Shown: positions 23,715-33,413 of the stretch, in pieces | Layout of the letters: each line of letters begins with the position of its first letter | How positions within the stretch are numbered: the stretch's first letter is position 1 | Source: Peptococcaceae bacterium | GTDB taxonomy: Bacteria; Bacillota; Dehalobacteriia; UBA4068; UBA4997 | Length of the DNA: 64,000 nucleotides | NCBI GenBank assembly: GCA_022797295.1 | Contig: JAAWKH010000002.1 | Coordinates: forward strand, 62,001 to 126,000 | Direction: 5' to 3' | Made by a program: the position numbers and the translations under genes | The notes under the pieces: model-generated | The model's database searches: none | What the model was told of the DNA's origin: nothing | Seen by the model: only the letters and a program-made list of their open reading frames with translations

Positions 23715-23983
23715 CGTTTTGGCTCCTGATTTTGCAGATAATTAACCAGCAGTTCCTCAATTAGGTCATCGCGCTCAATCCGCCGGATTAGGCTGCGGGC
23801 CTGCTTGTGGCTGGTGATGTAGGCTGGGTCGCCGGAGATGAAATAGCCAACCAACTGGTTGATGGGGTTGTAACCTTTTTCCATCAGCGCTTCATAAACG
23901 GTGAGTAAAACGTCGCGTGGGTTCAAATTGTCTTCGTCGCTTTTTTTGAAATACATAGTTTCTTCCAGCTTGTTGTCAGACAT
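23711..23983 (-). CDS. ireB: IreB family regulatory phosphoprotein (DUF965)
   Basis: The 90-residue protein shows the conserved DUF965 blocks: Glu-Thr-Met-Tyr-Phe, Val-Tyr-Glu-Ala-Leu-x-Glu-Lys-Gly-Tyr-Asn-Pro-Ile-Asn-Gln-Leu-Val-Gly-Tyr, and [10 protein letters not shown]. In enterococci IreB is phosphorylated by the PASTA kinase IreK; such a kinase is encoded here at 35241-37160. The ATG at 23983 follows AAAGGAGGGGG. Confidence 0.92.
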   Translation of the reverse strand: MSDNKLEETMYFKKSDEDNLNPRDVLLTVYEALMEKGYNPINQLVGYFISGDPAYITSHKQARSLIRRIERDDLIEELLVNYLQNQEPKR

Positions 23984-24017
23984 TGTGGCCCCCTCCTTTA
24001 GCTTCAAAATTTTATAA

Positions 24018-26729
24018 TCAGTTCAGTTGCTCTTGAATAGCCTTGCAGGCCGCTTGCAGAGCTTCCTGAATTTTAGCCGGGTCTTTGCCGCCAGCCTGGG
24101 CCATATCTGGCCGGCCGCCGCCGCCGCCGCCGCAAACCGCGGCTGCTACTTTAACAATGTTGCCGGCGTGCAGTTTTTTAGCCAGCAAATCCTTGCTGAC
24201 AGCCGCCACCAGCAGCACTTTGCCATCTGCTTCTGCCGCCAGCACAATGACGCTGTTTTCGCCCAGCTTGTCCCTGGTGCTGTCCAGAGTGCGGCGCAGA
24301 GAATCCATATCCTCAGCCGGCATTTTGGCGGCAAGCACATTAACGCCGGAAATTTTTTTTACCATACCGGCAATATCATCCACAGCTTTTTTGTTAAGCT
24401 GCTGGCGTAGGGCTTTGATTTCCCGGTCTTTTTCTTTGTTTTCTTCTATTAAAGCGTTGATTTTGTTATCCAAGCCCTGCCAGGAAGTTTTCAACATAGC
24501 GGCCGCTCTAAAGAGCTGTTCCAGATGTTCCTGCATAAACTTTTGCACAGCGTTGCCTGTGATTGCTTCAATGCGGCGAATGCCAGCGCCGATGCCGCCC
24601 TCGCTGATGATTTTAAAGGAGCCAATATCGCCGGTTGCTTTAACGTGGGTGCCGCCGCATAGCTCCATTGAGGGGCCCATAGTGACGGTGCGCACATCAT
24701 CGCCGTATTTATCGCCAAAGAAAGCCAGGAAGCCGCGGGCTTCAGCTTCGCTTTTGGTCATTGTAACCGTGTTGGTGGGTTCGTTCTGCAAAACCAGTCC
24801 GTTGACAATACCCTCAATAACTTCCATTTCAGTGTGAGAAAGCGGGGCGATGTGCGCAAAGTCAAAGCGCAAACGGTCTGGCGTCACCAAGGAGCCAGCC
24901 TGATGTACATGGTTGCCAAGCACCTGACGCAGGGCAAATTGCAGCAGGTGAGTGGCAGAGTGGTTGCGGGCGGTGGCCAGCCGTTGTTCCAGGTTGATTT
25001 TAGTTTGCACGGTGTCGCCCAGTTTTAGTTCGCCGCGGGCGATGAAATGGTGCAGGAAAATGCCGTTGGGCAGTTTGGTGGTGTTTTTAATCAGCAGTTC
25101 AGCCTCTCCGTCGTTGCCTTGCAGACTGATGGCGCCAGTGTCGCCGGTTTGGCCGCCACTTTCAGCGTAAAAAGGTGTTTCATCCAGCACAATAAAACCG
25201 TCCTGACCGCTTGTCAGCTGTTGCTCTGGTTGTTTTGGGTCGCCCACCAATATGGCCAACACTTTGGCTTGGCCCTCGGTTTGTTCATAGCCGGTGAATT
25301 TGGTGGCCGGAATATCTTTAAGCAAGGCGGTTAAGGCTTGCAAATCCTCAAAGTTTGTTTTAACGTTGCGGGCTGCGCGGGCGCGGCTGCGCTGTTCCTC
25401 CAAAGCGGCTTCAAACTGAGCCTCGTCGAATTGCAGATTATTTTCTTCCAGAATATCCTTGGTTAAATCCAGCGGGAAGCCGTAAGTGTCGTAAAGACGA
25501 AAAGCGTCCTGGCCAGAGAAAATTTTGGAACCGTTCTCTTTCATTTTGGCGATGATATTGCCAACCATACTCAAGCCGTCCAAAATAGTTTCCCGGAATT
25601 TTTCCTCTTCAGCCAGCATTACCTTGGCAATGAAATCTTGCTGTTCACGAATTTCCGGGTAAGCGTCGCCCATTAGCTCGCAAACCAGCGGCACCATTTT
25701 GTGCATAAAAGGCTCGGTTATATTAAGCGCGGTGCCGTAGCGCACGGCCCGGCGGAAAATGCGGCGCAGCACATAGTTGCGGCCGTCGTTGCCGGGGATT
25801 ACGCCGTCGGCAATCAGGAAAGTGCAGGCGCGGATGTGGTCGGCAATTACGCGATAGGGGAAGCCGGCCTTACCTGGGTCATAGGTGGTGTCGGTCAGCT
25901 TTTCAATATAAGCAATTAATTGGCGCATAACCGGAATTTCATAGTTGCTGTCCACATCCTGCATAATAGAAGTGATCCGCTCCAGGCCCATGCCGGTGTC
26001 GATGCTGGGCTTGGGTAGAGGAGTCAGCTTGCCGCTTTCATCTCGTTCATATTGCATAAATACCAGGTTCCAGATTTCCATCCAGCGGTCGCAGTCGCAC
26101 ACGCCCATAGCGCATTCCGGTGCATCACAGGTATATTTTTCACCCCGGTCAAAGAAGATTTCCGAGCAAGGACCGCAGGGGCCGGTTTCGCCCATTGCCC
26201 AAAAGTTGTCCTTTTCGCCCATGCCGTAAATGCGCGAATCATCAAAACCGGTGACGCGTTTCCAAATTTGGCGGGCCTCGTCGTCGTCCTTGTAAACAGT
26301 AACATAAAGACGTTCCTTAGGCAGCTGCAAAACCTCGGTGATAAATTCCCAAGCGTTTTTGATGGCGTCCTCTTTGAAATAATCGCCAAAGGAAAAATTG
26401 CCGAGCATTTCAAAAAAGGTATGGTGCCGGGCGGTGCGGCCCACGGTGTCCAAATCATTGTGCTTGCCGCCGGCCCGCACGCATTTTTGCGCGGTGGTGG
26501 CGCGGGTGTAGGGGCGTTTTTCCAGCCCTAAAAAAGTGTCCTTAAATTGCACCATGCCGGCGTTCACAAACAGCAGGGTGGGGTCGTTGTGCGGCACCAG
26601 CGGCGAGCTGGCAACGCGAGTGTGGCCTTTGGACTCAAAAAACCGCAGAAAAGCCTCTCGAATTTCGGCTTCCGTGGTGTAGTTGCCGTATTTAGGTTGT
26701 GTCATTTTATCCAAAACTTCCTTCCTCAT
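24018..26729 (-). CDS. alaS: Alanyl-tRNA synthetase
   Basis: Class II synthetase charging tRNA-Ala, 903 residues. Motifs seen: the N-terminal catalytic core with Phe-x-x-x-Gly-His-Thr; the editing domain His-Ser-Ala-Thr-His zinc site with partner Cys-Gly-Gly-Thr-His; and the C-terminal DHHA1 domain with a Gly-rich loop and [10 protein letters not shown]. The start at 26729 has AGGAAG upstream. A second ATG at 26705 would remove eight residues and is also possible. Confidence 0.97.
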   Translation of the reverse strand: MRKEVLDKMTQPKYGNYTTEAEIREAFLRFFESKGHTRVASSPLVPHNDPTLLFVNAGMVQFKDTFLGLEKRPYTRATTAQKCVRAGGKHNDLDTVGRTARHHTFFEMLGNFSFGDYFKEDAIKNAWEFITEVLQLPKERLYVTVYKDDDEARQIWKRVTGFDDSRIYGMGEKDNFWAMGETGPCGPCSEIFFDRGEKYTCDAPECAMGVCDCDRWMEIWNLVFMQYERDESGKLTPLPKPSIDTGMGLERITSIMQDVDSNYEIPVMRQLIAYIEKLTDTTYDPGKAGFPYRVIADHIRACTFLIADGVIPGNDGRNYVLRRIFRRAVRYGTALNITEPFMHKMVPLVCELMGDAYPEIREQQDFIAKVMLAEEEKFRETILDGLSMVGNIIAKMKENGSKIFSGQDAFRLYDTYGFPLDLTKDILEENNLQFDEAQFEAALEEQRSRARAARNVKTNFEDLQALTALLKDIPATKFTGYEQTEGQAKVLAILVGDPKQPEQQLTSGQDGFIVLDETPFYAESGGQTGDTGAISLQGNDGEAELLIKNTTKLPNGIFLHHFIARGELKLGDTVQTKINLEQRLATARNHSATHLLQFALRQVLGNHVHQAGSLVTPDRLRFDFAHIAPLSHTEMEVIEGIVNGLVLQNEPTNTVTMTKSEAEARGFLAFFGDKYGDDVRTVTMGPSMELCGGTHVKATGDIGSFKIISEGGIGAGIRRIEAITGNAVQKFMQEHLEQLFRAAAMLKTSWQGLDNKINALIEENKEKDREIKALRQQLNKKAVDDIAGMVKKISGVNVLAAKMPAEDMDSLRRTLDSTRDKLGENSVIVLAAEADGKVLLVAAVSKDLLAKKLHAGNIVKVAAAVCGGGGGGRPDMAQAGGKDPAKIQEALQAACKAIQEQLN

Positions 26730-26780
26730 ATTTTCTTCCTGACAGCCAGGCGACTGTCATAAATTTTGATGTATTAATTT

Positions 26781-26847
26781 ATTATAGCACAGCGTTTGCC
26801 CGAATACAAGTTTTAGTCTTGTATTTTTTGGTTTTAGAGCTTATAAT
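26781..26847. promoter_or_regulatory. Back-to-back alaS and rlmB promoters
   Basis: Leftward: TTGTAT (complement of 26804-26809), 17 bp, TATAAT (complement of 26781-26786) for alaS. Rightward: TTGTAT (26819-26824), 17 bp, TATAAT (26842-26847) for rlmB. The two -35 boxes are 9 bp apart and form an inverted repeat, ATACAAG-N7-CTTGTAT. Confidence 0.65.
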
Positions 26848-26888
26848 ATATATAAAATTTTTAATTTTGGGGGGAGCGGATAGATTTA

Positions 26889-27740
26889 ATGGGCATAAAA
26901 AGAGATAAGAATAATTTTAATAAGAAAAATAGTGCTGCAAGAAACACTGGCCGTGGGCGATCCGAAAAGCCGGAAACTGCGCGGCGGTTGCCTCGCTTTA
27001 GTGAGAAAAGTGACGCGGGGGTTATTTGCGGCAAAAATCCGGTGCTGGAAGCGCTACGTTCCGGCCGCACATTGAACAAGGTGCTGGTTGCAGCCGGGCA
27101 GGAGCCGGGATTTTTGCGTCAAATTCGGGAGCTTTGCCGGGAAAAACACGTGCCTTTTTTGCAGGTGGAACGCTCCTCCTTGGCGGCTTATCCAGATAAC
27201 CGCGGAGTTGTGGCGTTGGCCGCGCCTTTTGCTTATGCAGAGGTGGAGGATATTCTGGCCGCCGCCGCAGCTAAAGGAGAGCCGCCGCTGTTGGTGGTGC
27301 TGGCTGGTGTGGAGGATCCCCACAATCTGGGGGCGGTGTTGCGCACGGTTGAGGGCGTTGGAGCGCACGGAGTAATCATTGCTAAGCATGGAGCAGCGCC
27401 GCTGAATGAAACTGCGGCGCGTGTGGCGGCTGGGGCGGCGGAATATGTGCCGGTGGCCAGAGTTTCCAGTGTCGCCGCTGTTTTAGATGAGCTGAAACAA
27501 AAAGGGGTTTGGGTTTGCGGCACGCACCAGGAGGGCGCTCAAACTTTGTGGCAGGCGGATTTAACCGGGCCGCTGGCTGTGGTAATGGGCAGCGAGGGGC
27601 GCGGCTTGCCGCCGCTGGTGGCTAAAAAATGTGATTTCATGGTGCAGATACCAATGCGCGGCCAGATCAATTCCTTTAACGTCAGCGTCAGCTGCGCCAT
27701 GGTGCTGGGCGAGGCATTGCGCCAAAGGCAGGGCTGCTGA
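26889..27740 (+). CDS. rlmB: 23S rRNA (guanosine-2'-O)-methyltransferase RlmB/TrmH family
   Basis: SPOUT-class methyltransferase. After a basic N-terminal tail of about 40 residues comes the substrate-binding domain (Val-Ile-Cys-Gly-Lys-Asn-Pro-Val-Leu-Glu-Ala-Leu) and the SpoU domain. The latter has Asp-Pro-His-Asn-Leu-Gly-Ala-Val-Leu-Arg-Thr, Gly-Ser-Glu-Gly-Arg-Gly-Leu and Ile-Pro-Met-x-Gly-x-x-x-Ser-Phe-Asn-Val-Ser. The start at ATG 26889 follows GGGGGGAGCGG. The next gene overlaps by one base. Confidence 0.92.
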   Translation: MGIKRDKNNFNKKNSAARNTGRGRSEKPETARRLPRFSEKSDAGVICGKNPVLEALRSGRTLNKVLVAAGQEPGFLRQIRELCREKHVPFLQVERSSLAAYPDNRGVVALAAPFAYAEVEDILAAAAAKGEPPLLVVLAGVEDPHNLGAVLRTVEGVGAHGVIIAKHGAAPLNETAARVAAGAAEYVPVARVSSVAAVLDELKQKGVWVCGTHQEGAQTLWQADLTGPLAVVMGSEGRGLPPLVAKKCDFMVQIPMRGQINSFNVSVSCAMVLGEALRQRQGC

Positions 27741-28543
27741 TGAACCTGGAGAGCAAGGAGGATAAGCTGCTGTTGGCTCAGCTGGCGGACAAGCAACGGC
27801 AATGCGAGCAGCGGCAGTATCCTGTGTGCAGTGATTTTTTGGATCCCAGGCAGCAGGCTTTGGCGCAGGTCGCTTTTGCCAAACGGGTTGCCTGTTGCTT
27901 TTGGGGCGGCTATGCGGAGGCGGAGCGGCGTTTGCTGGTGTTTTTGCCGGATTATATCAGCCAGGAGGAAGCGGCGCAGGATAGCTCTCTGATTTGGCCG
28001 ACGGCTGAGGACGAGCCTTTGCTGGTGTTGCGGGCCCGGCCTACGGCTCGGCAAAGTAAGCTTTCGCACCGTGATTATTTGGGGGCATTGCTTTCCTTGG
28101 GTATTAGCCGTAACAAGTTGGGCGATCTTTTGGTGCGGGATGAGCCGGAGGAAAGCGCGGATATTATAATTTTGCGTGAGCTGGCGGATTATCTGTTGCT
28201 TAATTTTGAGCGGGCCGGTCGGTGCAGTCTGACAACGGAACTTTTGCCTGCAAGTGTTTTACAACATAACAAACCCAAAGTGGAATTGTTGAAGCTGAAC
28301 GTTAGCTCTCTGCGTCTGGACGCGGTGGCCGCCGCGGCGTTTGGGGTTTCGCGCAGTAAAGCAGCGGCCGCCATTGCTGCGCGTTTGGTGGCTGTGGATG
28401 GTTTGCCGCAGGAAAAACCAGATTGCACGTTGACGGAGGGGCGGCATATCAGCTGGCAGGGCAAAGGCAAGGTTCGTTTGGCCGAGGTCGGCGGCAAAAC
28501 TCGTAAGGAACGCCTTTGGTTGGCTATAGAAAAATATATATAA
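27740..28543 (+). CDS. YlmH-like RNA-binding protein with S4 domain
   Basis: The 267-residue protein has an N-terminal region with Phe-Leu-Asp-Pro-Arg-Gln-Gln and Gly-Gly-Tyr-x-x-Ala-Glu-Arg-Arg. The central block is Ser-His-Arg-Asp-Tyr-Leu-Gly-Ala-Leu-Leu-Ser-Leu-Gly-Ile-x-Arg-x-Lys-Leu-Gly-Asp, a hallmark of YlmH. An S4 domain follows (about 185-245). YlmH-type proteins bind ribosomal or tRNA species; a ribosome-rescue role has been reported for relatives. It is coupled to rlmB by overlapping stop/start. Confidence 0.82.
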   Translation: MNLESKEDKLLLAQLADKQRQCEQRQYPVCSDFLDPRQQALAQVAFAKRVACCFWGGYAEAERRLLVFLPDYISQEEAAQDSSLIWPTAEDEPLLVLRARPTARQSKLSHRDYLGALLSLGISRNKLGDLLVRDEPEESADIIILRELADYLLLNFERAGRCSLTTELLPASVLQHNKPKVELLKLNVSSLRLDAVAAAAFGVSRSKAAAAIAARLVAVDGLPQEKPDCTLTEGRHISWQGKGKVRLAEVGGKTRKERLWLAIEKYI

Positions 28544-28570
28544 AAATATTTAAGAAAACGCAAAAAATGG

Positions 28571-28599
28571 TTGTCGTTTTAATCAGGTGATGTTATAAT
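28571..28599 (+). promoter_or_regulatory. Promoter of LCP gene
   Basis: TTGTCG (28571-28576), 17 bp, TATAAT (28594-28599), about 70 bp before the start codon. Confidence 0.55.
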
Positions 28600-28668
28600 A
28601 ATAAAATATAATAATTTAAAATTTAAAAATCACTTTGAGGCAGAAAGATTGAGCAAGGGGAGAAGCTT

Positions 28669-29691
28669 TTGAACGGAGGCTTGAATATTATAAACAGCGA
28701 GGATAAAAAAGTGAAGCCAGGACGCTATCTTTCACCGGAGGCAAAAGGCTGGTTTGGCGTTTGCCTGCTGATGATGGTTTTTGGCGGCTTTTACCTTGGT
28801 TTTTGGTATAGTTGTCAAAATCCCAGGCCGATTGACGTGCCTTATGTAACGGCGGACAGCTACTTTGAAAATCAGCAGGCCGCGCAGGAGGTTTTTAAGG
28901 ATTATCTTGGTGCAGACGGCGTGCTGACGGTGTTGCTTTTGGGTTGTGATATGCGCGAGGGCGAGGCCTCCGGTCGGTCAGACACGATTATGTTGGCTTT
29001 TGTTGATTTGGAATCAGGCGCTATCAATTTGCTTTCTATTCCGCGTGACACAAGGGTGGAATTGGCAGAGGGGCGGGGTACTACCAAAATCAATCACGCC
29101 TTTGCTTATGGTCGGGTGCCGCTGACTCGTAAAACCATTGAAAGCTTTTTGCAGGTGGAAATTGACCGTTATGTGACGGTTGATTTTGAAGGTTTTGCCA
29201 ATATTATTGACGCTTTGGGCGGCATTGACTATGATGTGGAGCAGCGAATGCTGAATGAATGGGAAAATATTGATTTGCAGCCGGGTCAGCAACATCTGAA
29301 CGGCAGCCAGGCTTTGGCCTATGTGCGTTGGCGCGAGCCTTTGCAGGCGGATATTGGCCGGGTGGAGCGTCAGCAGAAATTTTTAGGCGCCGTGCTGGAT
29401 CAGGTGATGAGCGTGCAGACAATTTTCCGCTTGCCACAGCTGCTTAACAGCATTAACAATAGTATTCAGACTGATTTTAGCATAAAGGAGCTTTCCTCGT
29501 TGATTGATATTTACAAACAGTTTGGCAGCGTCAGCTTTAACTCAGCGATGGTGCCGGGCGATGGTGTTTATATCAAAGGTATTAGCTACTGGCAATTTGA
29601 TCCGCAGCAAACCAGGGAATTGGTGCAGCAAATGCAGAGCTTTGCCAAACCGGCAGATTCCGGCGATGTTCAGACGACGGCAGGGCAATAA
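28669..29691 (+). CDS. LytR-CpsA-Psr (LCP) family glycopolymer transferase
   Basis: This membrane-anchored enzyme attaches teichoic acid-like or capsular polymers from lipid carriers to peptidoglycan. One TM helix (about 28-48) precedes the extracellular LCP domain. That domain contains Leu-Leu-Leu-Gly-Cys-Asp, Arg-Ser-Asp-Thr-Ile-Met, Ser-Ile-Pro-Arg-Asp-Thr-Arg-Val, Lys-Ile-Asn-His-Ala-Phe-Ala-Tyr-Gly, and Ala-Leu-Ala-Tyr-Val-Arg-x-Arg-like residues. The start is a TTG behind AAGGGGAG; nearby alternatives have no ribosome site. It appears monocistronic. Confidence 0.9.
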   Translation: MNGGLNIINSEDKKVKPGRYLSPEAKGWFGVCLLMMVFGGFYLGFWYSCQNPRPIDVPYVTADSYFENQQAAQEVFKDYLGADGVLTVLLLGCDMREGEASGRSDTIMLAFVDLESGAINLLSIPRDTRVELAEGRGTTKINHAFAYGRVPLTRKTIESFLQVEIDRYVTVDFEGFANIIDALGGIDYDVEQRMLNEWENIDLQPGQQHLNGSQALAYVRWREPLQADIGRVERQQKFLGAVLDQVMSVQTIFRLPQLLNSINNSIQTDFSIKELSSLIDIYKQFGSVSFNSAMVPGDGVYIKGISYWQFDPQQTRELVQQMQSFAKPADSGDVQTTAGQ

Positions 29692-29777
29692 AAGGGTTCT
29701 TTAATTTTAATCAAGTTTAAATTGAATTAAAGATAGTTTAGGATAATAAGATAGAAAGCAGGTTTAAGGGAGAAGAA

Positions 29778-30254
29778 ATGGCAGCTTATAATGTAATAAC
29801 CATTGGGGATGATTTGTTGCGGGCCAAGGCAATGGCGGTGCGGCGTTTTGACGCGCGTTTGCACCGGATGTTGGATGATATGGCCGAAACAATGTATGAA
29901 TTTGATGGCGTGGGCCTGGCGGCTCCGCAGATTGGCATTAGCAAGCAAATTGTGGTGATTGATGTTGGCGACGGTCTGGTGGAGCTGGTTAATCCGCATA
30001 TTGTGGAAAAAAGCGGCAACGTGTTGGGGCTTGAGGGCTGCCTGAGCGTGCCGGAACGCCAGGGCTATGTCTATCGAGCCCAAAGGGTTCTGGTGCAGGC
30101 CCAGGATCGTTTTGGCGAACCACTGGAAATTGAGGCAGAAAATTATTTTGCCCGCGCTTGCCAACATGAGATTGACCATTTAAATGGTATTTTATATGTA
30201 GATAAGCTGGCCAATCCTAGTGAGGAAGAGTTGGCGGAACTGGAGGAGGAATAA
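29778..30254 (+). CDS. def: Peptide deformylase
   Basis: Removes the formyl group from nascent protein N-termini. All three motifs are present: Gly-Val-Gly-Leu-Ala-Ala-Pro-Gln-Ile-Gly, Glu-Gly-Cys-Leu-Ser-Val-Pro and His-Glu-Ile-Asp-His-Leu-Asn-Gly (metal ligands Cys, His, His; catalytic Glu). The 158-residue length is normal. fmt follows within 4 bp, pairing formylation and deformylation. Confidence 0.96.
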   Translation: MAAYNVITIGDDLLRAKAMAVRRFDARLHRMLDDMAETMYEFDGVGLAAPQIGISKQIVVIDVGDGLVELVNPHIVEKSGNVLGLEGCLSVPERQGYVYRAQRVLVQAQDRFGEPLEIEAENYFARACQHEIDHLNGILYVDKLANPSEEELAELEEE

Positions 30255-30257
30255 GTG

Positions 30258-31250
30258 ATGACTGCTACAAAACAACGGATTATTTATTTAGGTACGCCGC
30301 AGTTTGCGGTTAAGCCAGTTTTTGCGCTGCTGCGAGCAGGTTATCAAATTCCCTTGGTTATTACTCAACCGCCTCGGCCGCAGGGACGTAAAGGGCAGGT
30401 GACGGCCACGCCGGTGCAGCGGTTTGCGGAGGATGCTCGTTTGCCGTTTTTGGCGGTGCCGAATGTTAATCAGCCGGAGGTTTTGGCCCAGATTGCAGCT
30501 GCCAAACCTGATTTGCTGGTGGTTGCTGCTTTTGGTCAGCTTTTGAGTGAGGAATTGTTGCAGTTAGCGCCGTTTGGCGCGGTGAATATTCACACCTCAT
30601 TGTTGCCGGAATATAGAGGCGCGGCTCCAGTGCAGCGGGCCTTGATGGACGGGCGCAACAAAACCGGCGTTACGTTGATGCGCATTGTAAAGGCTCTTGA
30701 TGCGGGGGATATTATTGACCAGGCAGAGTGTGTAATATCTTCTACTGACAATACTGGTAGTCTGCGCGAGGATTTGATGGCCGTGGGCACGGATTTGCTG
30801 TTGCATAATTTGCCGCAGCTGTTTGCCGGACGTTTGAAACCAACGCCGCAGGACGAGGCTCTGGCAACCTATGCGGCCAAAATTACGCCTGCTGATGAAT
30901 TGTTGGATTGGCGCAGAACTGCCGGGGAGCTTTACAATCAGTTGCGCGGTTTGTTGCCGGAAACTTCAGCCTACACTTGGTATAAGGATGGCGAAAACTG
31001 GCAACGCTTGAAGATTTGGCAAATGCGGGTGGCGGAGGCTTGCGGCAACGCGGCTGCACCAGGCACGGTTTTTGGTGTGGATGCGGATGGTTTGCTGGTG
31101 GCCGCCGGCGAGGGCACTTTGCATTTGCAGTTGCTACAGCCGGCCGGTAAGGGCCGTATGGAGGCGGCTGCTTGGTGGCGTGGCCGCCGGGATCTGCAAA
31201 AGAGCGGCCTGCGTTTTGCTGAGCCTGAACAGGAAGCGGGCAATGAGTAA
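30258..31250 (+). CDS. fmt: Methionyl-tRNA formyltransferase
   Basis: Formylates initiator Met-tRNA using 10-formyl-THF. Gly-Thr-Pro-Gln-Phe-Ala-Val is at the N-terminus, Asn-Ile-His-x-Ser-Leu-Leu-Pro-x-Tyr-Arg-Gly-Ala-Ala-Pro-Val-Gln in the middle, and a C-terminal OB domain of about 100 residues follows. A GTG sits directly before the ATG at 30258; the ATG is better spaced from GGAGGA at the end of def. Confidence 0.95.
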   Translation: MTATKQRIIYLGTPQFAVKPVFALLRAGYQIPLVITQPPRPQGRKGQVTATPVQRFAEDARLPFLAVPNVNQPEVLAQIAAAKPDLLVVAAFGQLLSEELLQLAPFGAVNIHTSLLPEYRGAAPVQRALMDGRNKTGVTLMRIVKALDAGDIIDQAECVISSTDNTGSLREDLMAVGTDLLLHNLPQLFAGRLKPTPQDEALATYAAKITPADELLDWRRTAGELYNQLRGLLPETSAYTWYKDGENWQRLKIWQMRVAEACGNAAAPGTVFGVDADGLLVAAGEGTLHLQLLQPAGKGRMEAAAWWRGRRDLQKSGLRFAEPEQEAGNE

Positions 31251-31300
31251 AAACGGCCAGCTTAGTTAAGGCATAGACAAAAGACAAAGGGGGATTTGAG

Positions 31301-32002
31301 ATGCCTTTTTATACCTATGATTTGGTTTCATTGCTGTTTATGTTGCCGGGCATTTTGTTGGCAGCCTGGGCGCAGGCCAAAGTGCATGGTAATTTTAATA
31401 AATATTCGCGGGTGCAATCGGCTAAATGTATCACTGGGGCGGAGGCGGCGCGTCGGATATTGGATAGTAATGGACTTTCCTATGTTTCAATTCAACACGT
31501 GCGGGAAACGTTGGCTGACCATTATGACCCATCCAGCAAGGTAATTCGTTTATCAGATGAGGTTTTTAACAGCACCTCGTTGGCTGCGGTGGCGGTGGCG
31601 GCGCACGAATGCGGGCACGCCATTCAGGATGCGCAAGACTATCAGCCGATGCGTTGGCGTTCGACTATTGCGCCGGCGGCTAGCGTGGCCACACAGGTAT
31701 CTTGGTTTTTTCTGTTTGCCGGTTTAATTTTGAGCATGACCAATGTGGCGACGCTTGGCGTGGTGGTGTTTGGCGTGGTGGTGCTGTTTCAGCTGGTGAC
31801 TTTGCCGGTGGAATATAATGCTTCCTCGCGCGCTTTGGGCTTGCTGGAAACTGAGGGAATTTTGGAAAGCAGTGAGATAGGCGGCGCAAAAAAGGTGCTG
31901 GGAGCGGCGGCTTTAACCTATGTTGCTTCATTGGTGGCGGCCATTGTTTCAATGCTGAATATTTTGCGGATGATAATAATGTATCGCCGTAATCGTTGGT
32001 AG
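31301..32002 (+). CDS. YugP-like membrane zinc metallopeptidase
   Basis: The 233-residue membrane protein has an N-terminal helix, then the zinc site His-Glu-Cys-Gly-His (about residues 105-109) in Val-Ala-Ala-His-Glu-Cys-Gly-His-Ala-Ile-Gln-Asp. Two or three further TM helices follow. This matches the PF04298 neutral zinc metallopeptidase family often found beside fmt and rsmB in Clostridia. The substrate is unknown. Confidence 0.88.
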   Translation: MPFYTYDLVSLLFMLPGILLAAWAQAKVHGNFNKYSRVQSAKCITGAEAARRILDSNGLSYVSIQHVRETLADHYDPSSKVIRLSDEVFNSTSLAAVAVAAHECGHAIQDAQDYQPMRWRSTIAPAASVATQVSWFFLFAGLILSMTNVATLGVVVFGVVVLFQLVTLPVEYNASSRALGLLETEGILESSEIGGAKKVLGAAALTYVASLVAAIVSMLNILRMIIMYRRNRW

Positions 32003-32013
32003 GGTAAAATATA

Positions 32014-33372
32014 ATGCCGAACAATCAAAAACTTAAAAATGCTCGTCAGCTGGCTTTGGAGGTTTTGCTGGCTGTGGCGGCTGAGGGAGCCTACAGCAAT
32101 CTGGCCTTGAGCCGGGTTTTGAACAGCAATGCTTCCCTGCCGGCGGCGGAGCGGGCTTTGTTGACGGAATTGGTTTATGGTACTTTGCGCATGCAGGGTA
32201 CCATAGATTATATACTGGGCTGTTTTGTAAAACAGGGTTTAGCCAAGCTGCCGTTGAAAATTTTGTTGATACTAAGGCTTGGCGTTTATCAGTTGCTGTT
32301 TATGGAGCGGATACCGCCATCCGCCGCGGTGAATGAAAGCGTTAAGCTGGCTAAACGCTACGGACATCAGGGCACGGCTTCGCTTACTAATGCGGTTTTG
32401 CGCAATGTGGAGCGGCAACGACAAAACCTGCCCTGGCCGGAGGCGGCAAGTCAGCCGGCGGAGTATCTGGCGGCGGCGGCATCTCATCCGCTTTGGTTGG
32501 TGCAGCAATGGCTGGCTCGTTTTGGTTTTGCAGAAACGCAAGCTTTGTGTGAATTTAATAATCAACCTGCGCCTTACACTTTGCGCGTTAACACGTTGAA
32601 AGGTAATCGGGATGACGTTTTGGTTCAACTACAAGCTCAGGGGGTTGAGGCTCGGCCGGTGGATTTGGCCCCGGAAGGAATTGTGCTGGAGGCGGCCAAG
32701 GGTGCGGAGGTAAGCTTGCGGGAGCTGTTGGCCCAGGGTTTGCTTTATCCCCAACAGGTTAGCTCAATGCTGGCGGCGCATGTGTTGCAACCAGAACCGG
32801 GTAGCCGGGTTTTGGATGTTTGCGCGGCTCCTGGCGGTAAAACCACGCATTTGGCGGCTTTGATGCAGAATCAGGGCGATATTTTGGCCCTGGATTTGCA
32901 TGAGCATAAGCTGCGTTTGTTGCAGGAAAACGCTTCTCGTCTGGGGATTAGTTGTATCCGCACGCAGGCGGCAGATAGCCGGGATTTGTCTATGCTGCCG
33001 GAGGGCTGGGCCGATTATGTGTTGGCCGACGTGCCGTGCTCCGGCTTGGGTGTGTTGCGTTCGCGGCCGGACGCTCGTTGGCGCAAGCAGCCGGAAATTA
33101 GCGCGGAAATTGCGCCGCTGGCTTATGCCATTTTGCAGGCGGCGGCTAGTCGTTTGCGCCCTGGCGGTGTGATGTTGTTTTCCACCTGTACTATTAGTGA
33201 GCAAGAAAATGAGGATAATTTGGCGCGTTTTTTGGCGGAAAACTCAAATTTTGTTCCAGAAAGCATTGAATTTGCACCACAGCTTTTTGATGGAGCCGCC
33301 TCTTTGCAGGTGTTGCCGCAGCGACATGCTATGGAAGGATTTTTTTATGCCAGACTGCGTCGTCTGAGCTAA
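32014..33372 (+). CDS. rsmB: 16S rRNA (cytosine-967-C5)-methyltransferase
   Basis: The N-terminal NusB-like RNA-binding domain (about 1-140) is joined to a class I methyltransferase domain. SAM-binding Asp-Val-Cys-Ala-Ala-Pro-Gly-Gly-Lys-Thr, Asp-Val-Pro-Cys-Ser-Gly and Ser-Thr-Cys-Thr are seen; Cys residues in the last two are the catalytic pair of the NOL1/NOP2/Sun family. 452 residues, normal length. Confidence 0.95.
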   Translation: MPNNQKLKNARQLALEVLLAVAAEGAYSNLALSRVLNSNASLPAAERALLTELVYGTLRMQGTIDYILGCFVKQGLAKLPLKILLILRLGVYQLLFMERIPPSAAVNESVKLAKRYGHQGTASLTNAVLRNVERQRQNLPWPEAASQPAEYLAAAASHPLWLVQQWLARFGFAETQALCEFNNQPAPYTLRVNTLKGNRDDVLVQLQAQGVEARPVDLAPEGIVLEAAKGAEVSLRELLAQGLLYPQQVSSMLAAHVLQPEPGSRVLDVCAAPGGKTTHLAALMQNQGDILALDLHEHKLRLLQENASRLGISCIRTQAADSRDLSMLPEGWADYVLADVPCSGLGVLRSRPDARWRKQPEISAEIAPLAYAILQAAASRLRPGGVMLFSTCTISEQENEDNLARFLAENSNFVPESIEFAPQLFDGAASLQVLPQRHAMEGFFYARLRRLS

Positions 33373-33413
33373 AAAAGTTGAATAATTATTGATTTAAGAG
33401 GTGAGTTGAGAAA

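Noticed and set aside
26803-26829. Terminator-like hairpin with T run between alaS and rlmB
   Set aside because: It lies between divergent genes where nothing needs terminating, and its arms are explained as the two opposed -35 boxes.
26730-26888. A possible T-box leader for alaS
   Set aside because: The leader is only about 45 nt from the predicted start site to the ATG, with no T-box consensus or specifier stem.
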